From positions 868,001 through 932,000 of the forward strand of contig NZ_CP107905.1 of the NCBI RefSeq assembly GCF_036014015.1: a stretch of DNA of 64,000 nucleotides, read 5' to 3'. This document shows, in pieces, positions 26,163 to 33,728 of this stretch. The position numbers and the translations under genes are program-made. The notes under the pieces are model-generated. The model saw only the letters and a program-made list of their open reading frames with translations, did not search any database and had not been told where the DNA came from. Source of the DNA: Streptomyces sp. NBC_00457. GTDB taxonomy: Bacteria; Actinomycetota; Actinomycetes; Streptomycetales; Streptomycetaceae. Each line of letters begins with the position of its first letter. Within the stretch, counting starts at the first letter, position 1.

Positions 26163-26199
26163 TGCCCGGCGTGACGCATGAACCCGTGTCCGCCGGGCA
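26163..26199 (+). other. stem-loop downstream of the nitroreductase gene
   Basis: TGCCCGGCG (26163-26171) pairs perfectly with CGCCGGGCA (26191-26199) around a 19-base loop, 16 bases after the nitroreductase stop and 13 bases before a terminator-like hairpin. It may be part of the 3' end structure or of a short RNA. Confidence 0.5.
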
Positions 26200-26207
26200 C
26201 CCGAGCC

Positions 26208-27197
26208 TCAGGCCCCGCCGCGCTCCCCCGTCGCGGCGGGGCTTTCGCGTGCCTCCTGGGCGGACCGGTCGGTCACGTCGAGGAAGATCTCGCCCGCCTC
26301 GGGCACGCTGCGGGCGAGGGTGCGCTTGATGCGGACGGCGACCTCCTCGACCCGTTCGCTGTCCATGCCCGGCACCAGGTCGATACGGGCGGCGACCAGG
26401 GTCGCGTCGAGACCGACCTTCATCGTGTACAGCGCCTCCACGCTGTCGATCTCGGGCTGCTCCCGCAGCAGGGCCCGGATCCGCTCGGCCGCCTCCGGGG
26501 CGGCGGCCTCCCCGATGAGCTGGTCGCGTGCGTCGCGTCCCAGCCGGTAGGCGACGTACACCAGCAGCGCGCCGATCGCGAACGAGGCGCACGCCTCCCA
26601 CACGACCTGCCCCGTCGTCATGTGCAGCAGCATGCCGGCCGCGGCCAGGCTCACGCCCAGCACCGCCGTGCCGTCCTCGGCGATCACCGTGCGCAGCGCC
26701 GGGTCGCGCAGCCGGTCCCGGCCGCCCTGGCGGTGCGCCTGGTACAGCGCCCGTGCCAGCGAGCCGCCCTCGGCGACGAAGGCGACGCCCAGCACGACCA
26801 GGCCCGCCACATAGCCGCTGAGCTTCTCCTCGGCGCCGTTCCTGAGGGCCTCGAAGCCCTGGAAGAAGGAGAAGCAGCCGCCCATCACAAAGATCACGAC
26901 GGCCGCGAGCAGCGACCAGAAGAAGCGCTCCTTGCCGTAGCCGAAGGGGTGGCGCTGGTCGGCGGGGCGGCGGCTGCGGCGCAGCGCCGCGAGCAGGAAG
27001 ACCTCGTTCAGGCTGTCGGCCACGGAGTGCGCCGCCTCCGACAGCAGCGCGGGCGAGCCCGCCGCGAGGCCGCCGACCGCCTTGGCCACGGCGATGACCA
27101 GGTTGGCGGCGAGCGCCACCAGCACGGTGACGCGAGTTCTGCGATCGGCCTTCCGGCCGGCGGGTTTCGACGCGTCCGAGGGTTTCCCACTCATCAT
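26208..27197 (-). CDS. cation diffusion facilitator (CDF) transporter
   Basis: A 329-residue membrane transporter of the CDF family. A basic N-terminus is followed by six helices; helix 2 carries SEAAHSVADSLNE with the H-x3-D metal site, and helix 5 has the second half site. RHPFGYGKERFFWSL is the classic CDF loop. The cytoplasmic C-terminal ferredoxin-like domain spans about 215-310. Members export Zn2+, Fe2+ or Mn2+ by proton exchange; the metal cannot be assigned here. ATGATG start at 27197 with AAGGG upstream. The gene's 3' end overlaps a terminator hairpin for the opposing gene. Confidence 0.93.
   Translation of the reverse strand: MMSGKPSDASKPAGRKADRRTRVTVLVALAANLVIAVAKAVGGLAAGSPALLSEAAHSVADSLNEVFLLAALRRSRRPADQRHPFGYGKERFFWSLLAAVVIFVMGGCFSFFQGFEALRNGAEEKLSGYVAGLVVLGVAFVAEGGSLARALYQAHRQGGRDRLRDPALRTVIAEDGTAVLGVSLAAAGMLLHMTTGQVVWEACASFAIGALLVYVAYRLGRDARDQLIGEAAAPEAAERIRALLREQPEIDSVEALYTMKVGLDATLVAARIDLVPGMDSERVEEVAVRIKRTLARSVPEAGEIFLDVTDRSAQEARESPAATGERGGA
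26212..26242 (+). terminator. strong terminator-like hairpin inside the CDF gene's 3' end
   Basis: GCCCCGCCGCG (26212-26222) pairs with CGCGGCGGGGC (26232-26242), loop CTCCCCCGT, followed by TTTCG on the plus strand. It should terminate the nitroreductase transcript. It lies within the last codons of the oppositely oriented CDF gene and encodes part of that protein's C-terminus. Confidence 0.72.
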
Positions 27198-27287
27198 CGC
27201 CGACTGCCCTTCTCGGTCCGGCTCACACCGTCTCGTCTGCGGAAATCGGGGAAACCGGGGAGGTAGTCGGCAGTGAGGAGCCCGGTG

Positions 27288-28304
27288 ATGAGCGGCGATG
27301 ACGGCAACAGCACCTACGGCAGGAAGCCCTTCAAGCGGTCCAAATCCCACTTCACGGACCGGATCACCGAGGACGCCCGGGACGGCTGGCCGGTGGAGCC
27401 GGGCCGCTACCGGCTGGTGGCGAGCCGTGCCTGTCCCTGGGCGAGCCGGGCGGTGATCTCCCGGCGGCTGCTGGGCCTGGAGGACGCCCTGTCGCTGGCT
27501 GTCGCCGACCCGATCCAGGACGACCGCAGCTGGCGTTTCACCCTGGACCCCGACGGCCGTGATCCGGTCCTCGGCATCCGGTTCCTCAGTGAGGCCTACG
27601 ACCGGCGCGAGACCGGCTACCCCGGCGGGGTGAGCGTGCCCGCGATCGTGGACGTACCCAGCGGGAAGCTGGTCACCAACGACTACCAGCAGCTCACCCT
27701 GGACCTCGCCACGGAGTGGACGGCCCTGCACCGGGACGGGGCGCCCGATCTGTACCCGCGGGCGTCGCGCGACGAGATCGACTCGGTCATGGCGGACGTC
27801 TACGAGGACGTCAACAACGGTGTGTACCGGGCCGGGTTCGCCGCCGACCAGGAGACCTACGAAGCGGCCTGCACTGCCCTGTTCCGGCGGCTGGAGCTGC
27901 TGTCCCGGCGGCTGGAGGAGCGGCGCTATCTGGTTGGCGACACGATCACCGAGGCGGACATCCGGCTGTTCACCACCCTGGTGCGTTTCGACGCCGTCTA
28001 TCACGGCCACTTCAAATGCAATCTCTGGAAGCTGTCGGAGAATCCGGTGCTGTGGGCGTACGCCCGTGACCTCTACCAGACGCCCGGCTTCGGTGACACC
28101 GTCGACTTCGACCACATCAAGCGGCACTACTACCAGGTGCACACCGGCATCAATCCGACGGGCATCGTGCCCCTCGGACCGGACCTGTCCGGCTGGCGGA
28201 CCCCGCACCACCGGGAGACGCTGGGCGGCCGGCCGTTCGGCGAGGGCACACCGCCCGGGCCGGTGCCCCCGGCCGAGGAGGTTCCGGCGCGAGGGCGGCC
28301 CTGA
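27288..28304 (+). CDS. Xi-class glutathione-transferase-like reductase (glutathionyl-hydroquinone reductase family)
   Basis: A 338-residue cytoplasmic protein. The N-terminal thioredoxin-like domain carries the catalytic CPW (SRACPWASR), and the C-terminal helical domain has VGDTITEADIRLFTTLVRFD and YHGHFKCNL, hallmarks of the Xi class (YqjG/ECM4). These enzymes remove glutathione from glutathionyl-hydroquinones; actinobacteria generally make mycothiol instead, so the natural thiol here is probably different (inference). The ATG at 27288 has GAGGAG six bases upstream; a GTG at 27273 is the alternative. Separated by 17 bases from the next gene, likely in the same operon. Confidence 0.9.
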   Translation: MSGDDGNSTYGRKPFKRSKSHFTDRITEDARDGWPVEPGRYRLVASRACPWASRAVISRRLLGLEDALSLAVADPIQDDRSWRFTLDPDGRDPVLGIRFLSEAYDRRETGYPGGVSVPAIVDVPSGKLVTNDYQQLTLDLATEWTALHRDGAPDLYPRASRDEIDSVMADVYEDVNNGVYRAGFAADQETYEAACTALFRRLELLSRRLEERRYLVGDTITEADIRLFTTLVRFDAVYHGHFKCNLWKLSENPVLWAYARDLYQTPGFGDTVDFDHIKRHYYQVHTGINPTGIVPLGPDLSGWRTPHHRETLGGRPFGEGTPPGPVPPAEEVPARGRP

Positions 28305-28321
28305 CCACACAGGAGGCAGAC

Positions 28322-28642
28322 GTGGGCAAGAAGCAGCAGAAGCTCAAACTCCCCCTCGCCTACAAACCCATGGGGTTCGTGATCGGCTGGGCGGGCGGAG
28401 CGCTGGCGACCCTCGCCTTCAACGCGACGTGGAAGGCGATCCGGCACGAGGACGACGCACCCGACCCCCTGGACCGGGAGCGAGGCTGGGGCGAGATCCT
28501 GCTGGCCTCCGCCATCCAGGGCGCCATCTTCGCCGTGGTCCGCAGCGCCCTGAACCGCACGGGAGCGAAGGCCGTGGAGCGCTCAACCGGGGTGTGGCCG
28601 GCCGGGGACAGGAGCGCCCCGAAGGGGCGCGGGACTGCATGA
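28322..28642 (+). CDS. DUF4235 membrane protein
   Basis: A 106-residue protein with two hydrophobic segments (PMGFVIGWAGGALATLAF and ILLASAIQGAIFAVVRSAL), matching the DUF4235 family. GTG start after GGAGGCAG. It lies 17 bases after the GST-like gene. The C-terminal residues (SAPKGRGTA and stop) are encoded by a copy of the dispersed intergenic repeat, so the last part of the protein is repeat-derived. Function unknown. Confidence 0.85.
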   Translation: MGKKQQKLKLPLAYKPMGFVIGWAGGALATLAFNATWKAIRHEDDAPDPLDRERGWGEILLASAIQGAIFAVVRSALNRTGAKAVERSTGVWPAGDRSAPKGRGTA

Positions 28643-28695
28643 ACTATGCGGCTCCGCCGCGCGGGCGCGACCAGCCACGACGAACCCGCACGTGA
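28609..28695 (-). repeat. dispersed intergenic repeat, copy C (long form)
   Basis: Reading on the minus strand, it holds the long-form core: GTGGCTGGTCGCGCC, a GCGGC-GGA-GCCGC hairpin module, and the terminal GCGCCCCTTCGGGGCGC hairpin. It lies between the converging DUF4235 and VOC genes and overlaps the 3' end of the former. Confidence 0.8.
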
Positions 28696-28708
28696 CGCAC
28701 CGGCCCGC

Positions 28709-29101
28709 TTACCCCTGCTTCGGTGCCGTGGGCGGAACGCAGCGCAGGGTGAAGGAGTGGCCGGCCGGATCGGCGTAGCCGCGTTCCTCGAAGGGACCGG
28801 ACGCGTCCTTGGTCTCCAGCGGGCGCCCGCCGAGCCCGACGACCCTGCGCTCGGCCTCGTCGAGATCGGTCACGACGAAGTCGAGGTGGGCCTGGAGGGA
28901 GTTCTCGGGACGGGGCCAACTCGGCGGCGTGGCGTTCACATCGCGGCGGAACGCCAGCCGCGTGCCGCCCGCGCCCTTGATCTCCACCCGGTTGGCGGTC
29001 GCGTGCGTCTCCTCCGCCTCCAGGAGTTCCTTGTAGAACACGGCGAGCTTCTCGGGCTCGGCACAGTCGAGCACCACGAGGCCCGCTTCCACCAGTGCCA
29101 T
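28709..29101 (-). CDS. VOC-superfamily (glyoxalase/bleomycin-resistance-like) protein
   Basis: A 130-residue protein with the paired beta-alpha-beta-beta-beta modules of the vicinal oxygen chelate fold (GLVVLDCAEPEKLAVFYKEL in the first half; QAHLDFVVTDLDEAERRVVG and YADPAGHSFTLR in the second). The second half has the metal-ligand-type His (HSFTL), but the first half begins with VVLDCAE and lacks an obvious His ligand. It may therefore bind rather than transform substrates. ATG at 29101. Role unknown. Confidence 0.9.
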   Translation of the reverse strand: MALVEAGLVVLDCAEPEKLAVFYKELLEAEETHATANRVEIKGAGGTRLAFRRDVNATPPSWPRPENSLQAHLDFVVTDLDEAERRVVGLGGRPLETKDASGPFEERGYADPAGHSFTLRCVPPTAPKQG

Positions 29102-29167
29102 GTCTCCTCCGTAAGGGTCGGGGACGTACGGTTCCCCGCACGTCCCGGTTAACCCCGTTCCGCGGAT

Positions 29168-29632
29168 TCAGTCGGCCACGAGCCACTCCCCGTCCCGCAT
29201 CAGGTCGCGTCCGACGAGTTCGTCGGCCTCCCGCCAGGCCTGGACGCGGCGGGGGCGGATGCGGAAGTACAGGTACGGGGTGGACTGGCGGCGCGGCTCG
29301 AAGCCGGTCCGGGCCGCGAAGAGATCGGCCTCCTCCTCGGGCAGGTCGCCGGGCTCCACCGGCTGCACCGTGCCCTCGACGATCACCACGTCCCGGGTCG
29401 GCCCGAACCCGAGCCGCGCTCTGCCCGTCTCGCGCAGGTTCCGGCCGGTCGGGCTCGTGGGCGGGGTGGCGAGGAGGACCGTCGTGCCGTCCCAGGAGAA
29501 GGACAGCGGCACGAGATACGGGATTCCCCCGGCGCCGTCGGCCGTGGCGACCCAGGTGTCGACGTCGTTCTCCAGACGGTGAAGCGTGTCCTGCAGGCGC
29601 TGCTTGGCGGAGCGTGCGGGTGGTGTGGTCAT
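29168..29632 (-). CDS. pyridoxamine-5'-phosphate-oxidase-fold (PPOX) protein, probably F420- or flavin-binding
   Basis: A 154-residue split barrel protein. Segments WVATADGAGGIPYLVPLSF, NLRETGRARLGFGPTRDVV and FRIRPRRVQAWREADE match PPOX-class families used by actinobacteria for F420-, FMN- or haem-linked reactions. ATG at 29632 with AGGAGG 13 bases upstream; the open frame extends to 29758 without family sequence. It stands alone, transcribed away from the terpene synthase gene. Confidence 0.87.
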   Translation of the reverse strand: MTTPPARSAKQRLQDTLHRLENDVDTWVATADGAGGIPYLVPLSFSWDGTTVLLATPPTSPTGRNLRETGRARLGFGPTRDVVIVEGTVQPVEPGDLPEEEADLFAARTGFEPRRQSTPYLYFRIRPRRVQAWREADELVGRDLMRDGEWLVAD

Positions 29633-29980
29633 CGTCGGGCCGGCCTCCTGAAGGAATGTCGTACGGGGATGGCGTGCCCTCAGTGTGGCCGTGCCGCGCG
29701 CACCGCGGACGGGCCGGGTGAGCCTGGGCGCGATCGCGGAGGCTCGTGTATCTCTCACTTACGTCGAGGGCGCGCGAGTATACGCAGCTCAGAGAGCACG
29801 GGCAGTAACACAGATCACCGTCCGGTTACGGTATAGATCATTTACGCTCGGGGCAGCCTCGTACCGCTTACCGGTTCAACTTTCGTACCGCGAAGCCGAG
29901 TTCGAGGGCGCGGGCGGTCGCGGCGACCGCCCGCTCGCAGGGGCGGGGGGCTCTGCGTTCCGACCCCCGAAAGGAAGCGC
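29633..29980. other. gap upstream of the terpene synthase, with candidate promoter
   Basis: A 348-base gap between divergent genes, notably AT-richer than the rest. On the plus strand TATAGA (29832-29837) resembles a -10 element, without a clear -35. CGTACCGC occurs twice (near 29860 and 29884). AAAGGAAG just before 29981 is the ribosome site of the terpene synthase. No ORF is supportable here. Confidence 0.5.
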
Positions 29981-31012
29981 ATGTCGCAGGACGTCCGGTT
30001 CGACCTCCCCTTCGAGACTCCCGTCAGCGAGCACCTCGAGTACGCCCGGGCACGTCATCTCCGCTGGATCTGGGACATGGGTCTGGTGCGCAGCCAGGCC
30101 GGATTCGAGGAGTACAGGTCCTGGGACCTGCCGCAGGCCGCCGCGCGCACCTATCCGTACGCCTCGGCGAACGACATGGTCGTCCTGATGAACTGGTTCT
30201 CCCTCGCCTTCCTCTTCGACGACCAGTTCGACGCGAACCAGCCGGACCGCGCCGACCGAATAACCGAGGTCGCCCGCGAGCTCATCGTCACGCCGCTGCG
30301 GCCGGCGGGCTTCCGACCCCGGGTCGTCTGCCCGATCACCCTGGCCTGGGCGGAGGTCTGGAATCACCTCTCTGATGGCATGTCCCTGACCTGGCGGACC
30401 CGGTTCGCCGCGTCCTGGGGGCGGTTCCTCGTGGCGCACTGCGAGGAGGTCGACCTGGCCGCCCGGGGTCTGGAAAGCACCCTGGACCTCGACGAGTACG
30501 CGCTGTTCCGGCGCCGTACGGTCGGCATCCACCACAGCATCGACGCGGGTGAGCGCAGCCGGGGTTTCGAGGTGCCCGCTCAGGCGATGGCGCATCCAGT
30601 GATGGAGCGGATGCGGGATCTGGCCTCGGACACCATCGGGTTCATGAACGACATCCACTCCTTCGAGCGCGAGCGGCGCCGTGGGGACGGCCATAACCTG
30701 ATCGCCGTGCTGCACCGGGAGCGGGGCTGCTCGTGGGAGGAGGCGGGGCGGGAGGCGTACCGGATAACGACCGAGTGCCTCGACGAGTACGTCGGCCTTC
30801 AGGCGCGTGTCCCCGAGATGTGCGACGAGTTGCGGCTCGATGAGGGTGAGCGGGCGCGGGTGCGGATGGGGGTGGAGGCCATTCAGCACTGGATCAACGG
30901 CAATTACGAGTGGGCGCTGGTCACTGGCCGTTATGCGGCCGCGAAGGAGGGGCCGGCCGCGGTGGCGGAGCTGGCGGGGCGGGGGTCTGTGGACGATCTG
31001 TTGGCCGTGTGA
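29981..31012 (+). CDS. class I sesquiterpene synthase
   Basis: A 343-residue terpene cyclase. The aspartate-rich metal motif is DDQFD at 80-84 and the NSE triad is NDIHSFERE at 223-231; the arginine sensor is in the YRSW/RRRTVGIHH region and a C-terminal GRY is present. The size fits a single-domain bacterial sesquiterpene cyclase, shorter than methylisoborneol synthases and half the size of geosmin synthase. Product unknown; the sequence reminds me of cadinane-type cyclases, but that is a weak impression. ATG after AAAGGAAG. It faces a conservon whose last gene encodes a P450, which could oxidise the terpene (inference). Confidence 0.92.
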   Translation: MSQDVRFDLPFETPVSEHLEYARARHLRWIWDMGLVRSQAGFEEYRSWDLPQAAARTYPYASANDMVVLMNWFSLAFLFDDQFDANQPDRADRITEVARELIVTPLRPAGFRPRVVCPITLAWAEVWNHLSDGMSLTWRTRFAASWGRFLVAHCEEVDLAARGLESTLDLDEYALFRRRTVGIHHSIDAGERSRGFEVPAQAMAHPVMERMRDLASDTIGFMNDIHSFERERRRGDGHNLIAVLHRERGCSWEEAGREAYRITTECLDEYVGLQARVPEMCDELRLDEGERARVRMGVEAIQHWINGNYEWALVTGRYAAAKEGPAAVAELAGRGSVDDLLAV

Positions 31013-31110
31013 CGTGGCTTCGCTGGCTGCGGGCCGGTGGGGGCTGGGCGCGCCCACGCGGCGGAGCCGCATATCGATACAGCCCCGCGCCCCTTCGGGG
31101 CGCTATCAGT
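31013..31110 (+). repeat. dispersed intergenic repeat, copy D (long form)
   Basis: Between the converging terpene synthase and P450 genes. It holds GGCGCGCCCACGCGG, the GCGGC-GGA-GCCGC hairpin, ATATCGATACAGCCCC and the terminal GCGCCCCTTCGGGGCGC hairpin. It ends four bases before the P450 stop codon. Confidence 0.85.
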
Positions 31111-31114
31111 CCCC

Positions 31115-32362
31115 TCAGATTGCGAACTCGACCGGCAGGCTGTCCAGCCTCGACTCCCAGGTGGAAGCGGTCGACGTGAGGTCCTCCGGCGGTACCGACA
31201 GGCGTAGGCCCGGGAGTCGGTGGAGGAGGACGTCCACGGCTGTTTCGATGATGGCCTGGCCGATGTTCTGGCCCGGGCATTCGTGGGGTCCTCCGCTGAA
31301 GGCAAGGTGGGACTGGTTGCCCTGGACGGAGACGGCGGCGTCCGGTCTGATCTCGGGGTCCAGGTTGCCGGCGGCGAGGCCGAGGACCAGGAGGTCGCCC
31401 TCCTTGACGGGGCAGCCGCCGAGTTCGAGGTCGGCGGTGGCGAAACGTCCCGGCAGCACGGCGAGCGGCGGAGTGTTCCACATGACCTCCTCCACGACGC
31501 CGGAGACGTTGAGCTGGCCGCTCACCAGCCCGGAGAGCCAGGAGGTGTCGGTGAGGATCAGCTGCAGCACCCGGGCAAGGAGGTTGCTGGTGGTGGTGTG
31601 CGCGGTGATCAGCACCAGCCGCAGATGCTGGACGATCTCGTCCTCGTCGAGACCGGAGTGGTGCCCGATGAGCCCGGTGGTGAAGTCGGAGCCCGGCTCC
31701 ACGCGCTTGCGCTCGGCGAGTTCGGTGAGGATGCCCACGATGCGGTCGTTGTGTTCGAGGGCGTCCGCGCCGCCCTTGATGACCTGGGCGCAGGACTCGG
31801 CGAGCGTGCGTCCCTCGGCCTGGGCGAGCCCCAGGACGCGGGTGAGCGCCAGCATGGGCAGATGCTCGGCGAAGTCGGCCACCAGATCGGCGCGGCCCTC
31901 ACCCGCGAACGCGTCGATCTGCTTATTCGCGAAGTGCGTGACATGGCGGCGGATACCGCGGCCCGAAACGGCCTGCAGATTGTCGGTGACGGCACCGCGC
32001 AGCCTGCGGTGCGGCTCGCCGTCCTGCGAGACACAGTCGGGGCGCCAGCCCACCATCTGGATGAGTGGTGAGGTGGCGCTGACCCGGCCCTCGTTCCAGT
32101 CCCGCCAGATCCGTGAATCCCGGCTGAACTGAAGGGGGTTGTCCAGCACCCGCCGGTTCTCCCGGTAGCCGAGCACCAGCCAGGCGGGGACGTCGCCCTC
32201 CAGCAGGACCGGCGCGACGGCACCGTACTCCTTGCGCAGCCGCGCGTAGATGCCGTGCGGGTCGGTCGCGGACTCGGGGCCGTAGAGCCGGGTGATGCCG
32301 TCGCCGTGGGCGACGGGGCAGCCGCCGGGCGCGTCGGGATCGTTCAGGGGCTGGTCGTTCAT
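31115..32362 (-). CDS. CYP157-like cytochrome P450 of a conservon (CvnE)
   Basis: A 415-residue P450. The haem loop FSGGPHECPGQNIGQA carries the thiolate cysteine (Cys362). The K-helix ExxR motif is replaced by EEVMW (291-295), which aligns with the EQSLW of the CYP157 family, known for lacking ExxR. The I helix reads ITAHTTTSN (254-258), without the usual acid-Thr pair. The ATG overlaps the GTPase stop (ATGA at 32359-32362), so it is translationally coupled to the conservon. CYP157 members are often found as the fifth gene of conservons. Its catalytic activity and substrate are uncertain; the facing terpene synthase suggests a terpene. Confidence 0.92.
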   Translation of the reverse strand: MNDQPLNDPDAPGGCPVAHGDGITRLYGPESATDPHGIYARLRKEYGAVAPVLLEGDVPAWLVLGYRENRRVLDNPLQFSRDSRIWRDWNEGRVSATSPLIQMVGWRPDCVSQDGEPHRRLRGAVTDNLQAVSGRGIRRHVTHFANKQIDAFAGEGRADLVADFAEHLPMLALTRVLGLAQAEGRTLAESCAQVIKGGADALEHNDRIVGILTELAERKRVEPGSDFTTGLIGHHSGLDEDEIVQHLRLVLITAHTTTSNLLARVLQLILTDTSWLSGLVSGQLNVSGVVEEVMWNTPPLAVLPGRFATADLELGGCPVKEGDLLVLGLAAGNLDPEIRPDAAVSVQGNQSHLAFSGGPHECPGQNIGQAIIETAVDVLLHRLPGLRLSVPPEDLTSTASTWESRLDSLPVEFAI

Positions 32363-32964
32363 CGGGGCTCCCCTGCGACGGCCGAGCGTTCCTTCAAGTG
32401 ACGTATCAGGGCGACGAGTACGTCACGGCTGGAGGCCCGGTCGCGGGCGTCGCAGGCCACGATCGGGATGTGCGGGGCGATGTCGAGGGCGTCCCGGATC
32501 TCGTCGACCGGGTGGTCCTTGGAGTCGGGGAACACGTTCAGCGCGATGACGAAGGGGACGTCCTGCCGCTCCATCTCCTCGATCGCCCGGAAGCTGGAGG
32601 CGAGGCGGCGGGTGTCCACCAGGACGACCGCGCCGAGCGCGCCCTTGAACAGGCCGTTCCACAGGAACCAGAACCGCTCCTGGCCCGGGGTGCCGAACAG
32701 GTAAAGGACCAGCTCGTCGTTGATACCGATCTTGCCGAAGTCCAGGCTCACCGTGGTCTCGGCCTTGTCGGCCACCCCGATGAGGTGGTCGACGTCGGCG
32801 CTGGCCTGGGTCAGGGTCTCCTCGGTGGTGAGCGGCTTGATGTCGCTGACCGAGCGGACCATGGTGGTCTTCCCGGTGCCGAAGCCCCCGGCGATCATCA
32901 CCTTCACCGAGCGGGTGCCGTCACCGGCCGTCCGGCCAGGATGGTCAAAGCCTTTCAAGTCCAC
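32359..32964 (-). CDS. cvnD: conservon GTP-binding protein (CvnD)
   Basis: A 201-residue Ras-like GTPase. Motifs: P-loop GGFGTGKTT, the switch-II region FGTPGQERFWFLW, and ALNVFPDSKDHP in place of the usual NKxD. This is the CvnD/MglA-like group. GTG at 32964 follows AAGGAGG by six bases and overlaps the end of the DUF742 gene by 20 bases. In conservons it is thought to cycle on the membrane complex with the roadblock protein. Confidence 0.93.
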   Translation of the reverse strand: MDLKGFDHPGRTAGDGTRSVKVMIAGGFGTGKTTMVRSVSDIKPLTTEETLTQASADVDHLIGVADKAETTVSLDFGKIGINDELVLYLFGTPGQERFWFLWNGLFKGALGAVVLVDTRRLASSFRAIEEMERQDVPFVIALNVFPDSKDHPVDEIRDALDIAPHIPIVACDARDRASSRDVLVALIRHLKERSAVAGEPR

Positions 32965-33316
32965 TGAGTACCTCCTCAAGGAGCGCGAGGTCGGGCCCGC
33001 GACCGGCGTCGTGCGCCGGGATGGGGTCACGGGCTTCGACGCGGCCTGCCTCGAGCAGATCCGCCAGCAGCACCGCGAGAATGTTGAACGGCAGTCCGAG
33101 GTGGGCGCCGAGTTCGGCCACCGACAGCGGATCGCGGCAGCGCCGGAGGATGTCCTCGTGCTCGTGCTGCATGCCCGGTACGGGGGCGGAGAGGGAGACA
33201 ATGAGGGTCGCCACGTCGAGACTCGACGCCGAACCGACCGGTCCGCTACGTCCCCGGGTGACGACGTAGTAGCGCTCGAGACCGGAGGGGTCCGCGGGCC
33301 GGCGGGGAGCACTCAT
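32945..33316 (-). CDS. cvnC: conservon DUF742 protein (CvnC)
   Basis: A 123-residue DUF742 protein with a winged-helix-like core (LSVAELGAHLGLPFNILAVLLADLLEAGRV), the region thought to be used for contact with its partners. The ATG overlaps the CvnB stop (ATGA at 33313-33316). In S. coelicolor, conservon subunits interact with each other at the membrane. Confidence 0.93.
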   Translation of the reverse strand: MSAPRRPADPSGLERYYVVTRGRSGPVGSASSLDVATLIVSLSAPVPGMQHEHEDILRRCRDPLSVAELGAHLGLPFNILAVLLADLLEAGRVEARDPIPAHDAGRGPDLALLEEVLSGLERL

Positions 33317-33723
33317 CCAGAGTGCTCCTCCAGGCGCGGAGTGGTGCCGAGGAGCTCTCCCATCCTGCGGGCCAGATCCCTCATCTGGTGTCCGAGCAGG
33401 CCCTGGTCGAGGCCCTCGCGGGCCAGGACTCCGAGATACGTCTCCACACCCGCGCGGACGACGAAGAGATGACCGCCGTCGACTTCGATCATCGCCAGCC
33501 GCAACTGCCCCGCGTACTTGGGGAACTGCTCGGCGACCGGCTGGGCCAGCGCCTGCAGGCCGGCCACCACGGCGGCGAAACGGTCCACGTCGTCGGGGTC
33601 TTCGGCACCGTAGGAGGTGATGGCCTTGCCGTCACTGGAGGCCACGAGGGCGAAGCGGATCTCCGGGATGGACTCCACCAGATCGCGGAGCGCCCAGCTC
33701 ACGTCGGTTCCCTGTTGCGTCAT
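33313..33723 (-). CDS. cvnB: conservon roadblock/LC7 protein (CvnB)
   Basis: A 136-residue roadblock/LC7-domain protein (ALRDLVESIPEIRFALVASS, DVDRFAAVVAGLQALAQPVA, HLFVVRAGVETYLGVLA). This fold acts as a GTPase-regulating scaffold and probably controls CvnD. ATG five bases after the CvnA stop. Confidence 0.93.
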   Translation of the reverse strand: MTQQGTDVSWALRDLVESIPEIRFALVASSDGKAITSYGAEDPDDVDRFAAVVAGLQALAQPVAEQFPKYAGQLRLAMIEVDGGHLFVVRAGVETYLGVLAREGLDQGLLGHQMRDLARRMGELLGTTPRLEEHSG

Positions 33724-33728
33724 GTGGA

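Noticed and set aside
29861..29892. Repeated CGTACCGC before the terpene synthase as an operator
   Set aside because: Short direct repeat without symmetry; too weak to separate from chance, so only mentioned in the gap description.
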